From assembly GCF_030686155.1 (NCBI RefSeq), contig NZ_JAUPEV010000001.1, forward strand, positions 226,144 to 290,143: DNA of 64,000 nt, written 5' to 3'. The notes beneath the pieces are model-generated. The model did no database searches. It saw only the letters and a list, made by a program, of their open reading frames with translations, and had not been told where the DNA came from. The position numbers and the translations under genes are program-made. The stretch's first letter is position 1, and every line of letters begins with the position of its first letter. Origin of the DNA: Helicobacter_J cappadocius (GTDB lineage Bacteria; Campylobacterota; Campylobacteria; Campylobacterales; Helicobacteraceae). This document shows, piece after piece, positions 61,601-64,000 of this stretch.

Positions 61601-64000
61601 TTTGCAATACTATAGTGATAACAACACCATTGGTAATACCAAATTAGATATTGCCAAATCTGCTTTAAATGGAAAATTAGTTTTAGGTACTAGTTCTACA
61701 CAAGATCTCATCACAGCTAATCTTGATTTTTATGGGAATGATTCTTTTACTTCAAATGCTTCTATTAGCGGAGGAAGTAGCTCTTCAACTTTCAGCTTCC
61801 ATCATATGGATTTAGACTTTAATACCAGCTCTTCAGCTAGACTCAATATAAAAGGTCAAGCTCTCTTTGATGTAGCTAATATTAAAGGGGTCTTTGATGG
61901 AGTAGGGAGTGGAACTTATAGCACTTCTTCGATAAAAGCTGCTGATGGCAAGACTTCTACTAATGGCATCTTAGCTTTTTCAGATGGCACAGCCCCAAGC
62001 ATAGATGTTTCTAATATTGATAATATTGATTATACAAACTTAGCTCAAGGAGGTTCTTTTAAAGGAGGGGTTTTAAACACCACCAAAGGAGCTTACTATA
62101 CCTTTATAGGAGCAAACTCTCAAGGCTTTAATACAGCTGCTATATTAGATAGCACAGATAACACCATCTCTAATAAAGATCAAATCACAACCTTAGGTTC
62201 TAATTTAGATAAAGCCACTATCAATGTTATAGATGGAGGGGCTTTGATAGGAAAAAACCTAGAAGGCACACAAGCAGGAACAAGCAACACTTTAAACCTA
62301 TTAGGAAAAACCTCACTTGCTGTGGATGAAAATAAAAATATTTCCATCAATTCAGCAGGACTTACTATTAATGCAACCATTGATAGTTCTAATGCTGCTT
62401 TATGGAATGGGGGAGCTACAGATGCAGGGGTTTATAGTGATTTTAATATCATAGATCCACAAGCACAGAGTGATAAAAACCAATCAGCTATCTATCACTT
62501 CACCTTCAATGGCAATTATGGCTCTGTAGATTATGATCATCAATTCTACAAAGGAAGCATCACAGGACTTAGCTCAGCTTCACAATTCACTTTTAATAAT
62601 GCAGGTTATCTCTATGATAAGCAGTTTGAAAACACTCAAGCAATGATTACTCTGCACAACACAGTGATAAAGGGCAATATTTCTACAGATAATATCAATT
62701 TAGATTTTAGACCTTCTAGCACCCACCCTGAAGGTCTTATGGGCTTAAGTGGAAACATCATCAAAGCAGATAGCACCAACACCCATCAAAAAAACATCAG
62801 CTTTGATTTCACAGGCAATACCTTAAGTGATAAAATCATCAATTCCTCTGCTAGTGATAAGAGCTATTATCTTGCAGGAGATAAGGGTTCTGAATTTAGC
62901 TTTATCAATCTCACAGATAACACATCTGATACTTCTTTAGATACTCCTGAAATAAAAGATGGAAGCATCTCTTGGCAAGATAGCACCACTTCTAATGATG
63001 GAGTATTTAATACCCTAGCTCAAGCTGGAGTGCATCTAAGGGCAGCTCAAAGCACTGCTTCAGTGCAAGAAGATGGAGAAAAGCTTTTAACTGGAGATTA
63101 TGCAACCTTAAAAGGAAACAAAGTCCCTCAAAACCTGGATAAAGATGTGAGCTTTAATTTCTATGGTAGCACAATTTATGGAGATACAAGTGATGAGAGT
63201 ATCAACTCTAGCTATTCTTTGGGCTTTATCTTTGATAATAGAGCAAATGCACAAGATAGGCTCAAAGCATCCAATGATATAACAGAGACTTTTAAATTAC
63301 AAAGTACTTTAAATCAATCCAGCTTTATTGGTAAAAGCATCCAGAGTGATAAAGATCTCAGTGTTGCCCTCTATGGAAAAGGTGCTTTTAAAAATGAAGA
63401 CAATACCCTCACACTCAAAGCAGGAGAGGGCAGAGCGTTAAATATTCTAGCTAAATCAGATGAAGGCTCAATGGGAGTGATCGCTATAGATGATTCCCTA
63501 AGCACTGCTTTTGCAGCAGGTTCAACCTTGGATATTCAAGGAGCAGGATTTAAGGGAATTTACCTCACTTCTACTGATAAAACAGATCCTAAAAATCCTA
63601 AAGGTGGGAGCATCAAGGCAGTATTTGATAGCAATAATGAACTCTTAGAAAATTCTATCTTAGGCACTAAAGATGGTAGCTTGAATGTAAGCATTGATTA
63701 TACAAGTCCTTTAGATCAAACTAATAGCGATCATGCAAACAATACAGATTCAAGCAAAGCACCTACTTTTATTATTGGCTCTGGCACAACTAATTTATCT
63801 TTCACTGATGCAGGGATTATTAAGATCAACTCTTCAAACAAAACCATCGTAGATTCTATCACAGATAGCTCTTCTCAAACTTCTTGGGATAGCTCTTCTG
63901 CTGGAACTTACTTTGGGGCAAACTCTACCCTCACCTCAAAGAATACAAGCATCATTGGGGATATTTATGGAAATAGTTTTCAAACTAGTGCTAATGGTAA
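55695..64000 (+). CDS. Giant phase-variable autotransporter-like surface protein, 3' end outside the window
   Basis: Open frame of at least 2,768 codons, running past the window end. Residues 1-54 are a hydrophilic leader containing Ala-Pro-Pro-Pro encoded by a C10 tract. Residues about 55-76 are a hydrophobic signal (VISFVLSTFLFSFSGELRA) with likely cleavage after Ala76. The mature part is very rich in Asn, Ser, Thr, Gly and Asp, nearly without cysteine after CTLGDSASC, and repeats short units such as NSSILGNIT, KSSWVGNIT, NTSIIGDI and DSKINGNLT, as expected for a long right-handed beta-helix. This resembles the VacA-like giant autotransporters of Helicobacter (ImaA/FaaA/VlpC type), but the C-terminal barrel that would prove it is not visible. 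I checked the frame at several points and found no stop. Confidence 0.85.
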   Translation, partial: MKNIMNSDKNNKIMSSNAQNSVIAPPPLTFLKSNSLENFENPKKSRSTEKYNKSFIPVISFVLSTFLFSFSGELRADTLGDASCTLGDSASCAKLISEPNGVSLTPLGSDQYNLNFNMTHLDFNKWQNENLPNKVINLTANNAIINSNGKEIYGNNTETKFNFKNSVLNGTIYFYKFLSYGAIYPYRMSPDTLNFDGSYQGDSNPSLKDYAFVGDLKGHVAKSVTFNFANNANWKGNTSIDGWYTGHSSYTFNFTNSSLEGNITGPSDNDHIHYSTTTLNYNFSGNSDKGFALKGANGASSNISAARGAFNLSLDKGAKAYANITMNYNGFSGYDTQKVNLTLNDNSFLQGNVVSYMGTINANLTDSSMIGGIKNSTGTAWKWNLDNSSVDTKSAGITIGNGATFNFDLKNNSSLIGKAKLTNSNITVTLNNSSWQGGASGNRGNFNLNLDQGSKASGDITFTTDGTTYVGPLKANINLNNGSILEGKMSTTNGKITINADNDSKINGNLTLSGNFYNVSFNPSATVNLTKSSWVGNITIDNSGTSNNLNVNLTLNNNSSILGNITTTTGSTNLTLNAASSADTITSTGGNTTLNANSGSSVSTINNNGGTGKYTFDNSTLNTYNTKVSNGTLTLNNNSVLNNLVVTNGNANIFLNSGSTLNKINLTAAPSSTTTNITADNASIGNQIYVNNGAKAILNISNNSKIGTPSSASSTYSIGAAWGSINATIDNSNVYGALTWQDGTLNANFTNNSKLIGDIGFKSWPSPSAGNVNGSGNISFADSSMEGDINVLEKTKNKGTHTSLTLSFTGNSSYKGSINVTDGGTSNPGGASLNASFTNTALDIKEISASAAKSDSTLSFTNISNAKIGNIAFDNGTLTGDFSFSSLGNIINTNANSSISLKDTQAQSYGNIGSSAKTYNGSLLADFDFTPSTNSDTSDTDSNVSSNATSIGDIYLGSNSTANLSFTFAGLNADGSLINKQAITDPSTSNTRNVTITGGSDSSSFSFSNIGTLDLSLANSSDASSADGSAKDIIDSIAKDTGISLSNVKGSLGLLKTNVVLNTPSSNSSTLIANSIFSLAGTDTTNTMSKAALNTGNNHFKILKATFGNATLGLDNGTGIPVIIANNANNPSDVSSFYTLSNRTHTSATTDKNTEDGFVLNKSSDADIGYTNDNVEKHINFIFTEGSFDKNQSGYTGTISGGTANSTYGFYNAGSLNVSQITNYLGSLTLYQTSLVGVLGKSTQSTATDGSVSYLPKDVSIALDYSGEDSNPYGLAIVGTGKHNITFNFTDNDNAVKFGGTLLGGSTNKLAGSNNTDNQITIYGLEGLGDNNSVSNSLIDELKNAGVSFNQTDTSIDGSSLTDASSKAYINGYDNVNDTDKQSIAKGTTFKFLNTTFNSDLKESDYALDLTFASQSVAEQSNIKNAANDSSSLIINPNKLFPLSAASYKGTLIDLSDNIYDNSLSFLGEGAISNANNLVKIKLGTGKTTLTAIDTQSTLVLSNTDKVNAASSLNLSNTSLIGDWSNGGNFIFGDNALVDSNNNPELDSNNQPITFNSKFYGKISNSANTALNITLNENSILSSSNSNVINFYEGSLKNTSENTFDVPTISFNNKDNSKNKLILNNPGGMIKIEGLNSNINLSDDSSLISNNTSIIGDITTKINKQSSGVFADLSFNTTGKNSAGNPISNTFYQGDNIGLLKKDSTLSFVGKYSIRSSKYDSTTQTDSGWVNIALPGNKEGLNLELNNTGANVILSQAGSTVGWFAQGNYNIRGTNIKVENGMDSDNGTPVSSNMVFAKASDATQDTLLKTQDGSLLTSSTDASGNTKNINDYIEASSLSIAKRIQIRGGTQNYTFIGDSSIATSTDTTLLANFNTTINVNLINLGEALNSNAKVSGKNVSDILFASNTGGGNTQSAYNYTLKGTSLGDTTVSSGTAAKDSQKVKVNFSAIFDNRDLDKRVDSNNNAQTSLQYYSDNNTIGNTKLDIAKSALNGKLVLGTSSTQDLITANLDFYGNDSFTSNASISGGSSSSTFSFHHMDLDFNTSSSARLNIKGQALFDVANIKGVFDGVGSGTYSTSSIKAADGKTSTNGILAFSDGTAPSIDVSNIDNIDYTNLAQGGSFKGGVLNTTKGAYYTFIGANSQGFNTAAILDSTDNTISNKDQITTLGSNLDKATINVIDGGALIGKNLEGTQAGTSNTLNLLGKTSLAVDENKNISINSAGLTINATIDSSNAALWNGGATDAGVYSDFNIIDPQAQSDKNQSAIYHFTFNGNYGSVDYDHQFYKGSITGLSSASQFTFNNAGYLYDKQFENTQAMITLHNTVIKGNISTDNINLDFRPSSTHPEGLMGLSGNIIKADSTNTHQKNISFDFTGNTLSDKIINSSASDKSYYLAGDKGSEFSFINLTDNTSDTSLDTPEIKDGSISWQDSTTSNDGVFNTLAQAGVHLRAAQSTASVQEDGEKLLTGDYATLKGNKVPQNLDKDVSFNFYGSTIYGDTSDESINSSYSLGFIFDNRANAQDRLKASNDITETFKLQSTLNQSSFIGKSIQSDKDLSVALYGKGAFKNEDNTLTLKAGEGRALNILAKSDEGSMGVIAIDDSLSTAFAAGSTLDIQGAGFKGIYLTSTDKTDPKNPKGGSIKAVFDSNNELLENSILGTKDGSLNVSIDYTSPLDQTNSDHANNTDSSKAPTFIIGSGTTNLSFTDAGIIKINSSNKTIVDSITDSSSQTSWDSSSAGTYFGANSTLTSKNTSIIGDIYGNSFQTSANG
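55765..55774 (+). repeat. C10 tract, phase-variation site of the giant gene
   Basis: Ten consecutive C, 70 bases after the ATG and upstream of the codons for the export signal. In this sequence GCC CCC CCC CCA keeps the frame, so the gene is ON. Gain or loss of one C would end translation before the hydrophobic signal. No ATG follows in frame before the signal region. Confidence 0.9.
60645..60668 (+). repeat. Near-identical repeat unit A in the giant gene
   Basis: A 24-base segment coding for NTSIIGDI that matches the segment at 63942-63965 at 22 of 24 positions and in the same frame. A looser copy lies near 58540-58560. They show that repeat units are conserved at DNA level. Confidence 0.7.
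63942..63965 (+). repeat. Near-identical repeat unit B in the giant gene
   Basis: Second copy of the NTSIIGDI-coding segment, 3.3 kb from unit A and in frame with it. Confidence 0.7.

Noticed and set aside
55682..62380. Many minus-strand open frames of 60-140 codons inside the giant gene
   Set aside because: They are shadows of a Ser/Asn/Leu-rich plus-strand gene: leucine- and valine-rich products, no ribosome sites, and the plus frame is open throughout.

Overview
The window is about 64 kb of low-GC, gene-dense DNA that reads as the chromosome of a Helicobacter (Campylobacterota), most likely one outside H. pylori. The evidence is gene order and gene content recalled from H. pylori: ksgA-rnj-kdsD, ddl-hydrolase-murF-HIT, panD-ybaB-PDZ protein, fabD-mtnN, hydABCDE, Hof-type outer membrane proteins, and C/G homopolymer tracts inside genes. 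HisF and IlvD point to a species with fuller amino-acid biosynthesis than H. pylori. All assignments come from reading the sequence and remembered families; no search was run.

Layout. 1-4281 (minus): lpxA (5' end only), fabZ, queH, a 30-residue membrane peptide, rlmN, a nucleoside-phosphorylase-like gene and hisF. Two parS-like 16-bp palindromes lie inside rlmN and its neighbour. 4389-8424 (plus): ksgA, apparently starting at ATT, then rnj, kdsD and a small coiled-coil gene. 8455-12640 (minus): a three-gene drug-efflux operon (OMF, EmrA-like, EmrB-like). 13004-17018 (minus): ilvD followed by a nuclease-methyltransferase fusion with a G10 tract. 17143-23546: glmS, a minus-strand outer membrane protein, then a Mla-type lipid transport operon (permease, ATPase, MCE protein, lipoprotein). 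23559-28358: recG, queF, ybeY, speA. 28391-32495: two Hof-like outer membrane proteins flanking a secreted alpha/beta hydrolase. 32743-35459: tRNA-Ser(GCU), fabD, mtnN and two prepilin-like genes. 35538-37108: a probable type II restriction-modification pair. 37186-42754 (minus): YceI protein under a Fur-box-like site, an ankyrin protein, and ddl-hydrolase-acyP-murF-HIT. 42982-50059 (plus): the uptake hydrogenase operon hydABCDE, ending in an EAL-domain gene. 50087-55534 (plus): panD, ybaB, PDZ protein, ispA, surE, lipoprotein, queD, queE. 55695-64000 (plus): one reading frame, open to the window end, for a giant Asn/Ser/Thr-rich, beta-helix-like secreted protein whose leader contains a C10 tract.

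How it fits together. Much of the window builds or decorates the envelope: lipid A and 3-deoxy-octulosonate precursors (LpxA, KdsD), amino sugars (GlmS), peptidoglycan (Ddl, MurF), fatty acids (FabZ, FabD), phospholipid transport (Mla) and outer membrane proteins. Four queuosine genes (queD, queE, queF, queH) are spread over three loci. The two C/G tracts both read in frame here, so the nuclease-methyltransferase and the giant surface protein are both in the ON state in this sequence. The most unusual points are the giant phase-variable protein, the nuclease-methyltransferase fusion with its G10 switch, the two parS-like sites embedded in coding sequence, and the apparent ATT start of ksgA.
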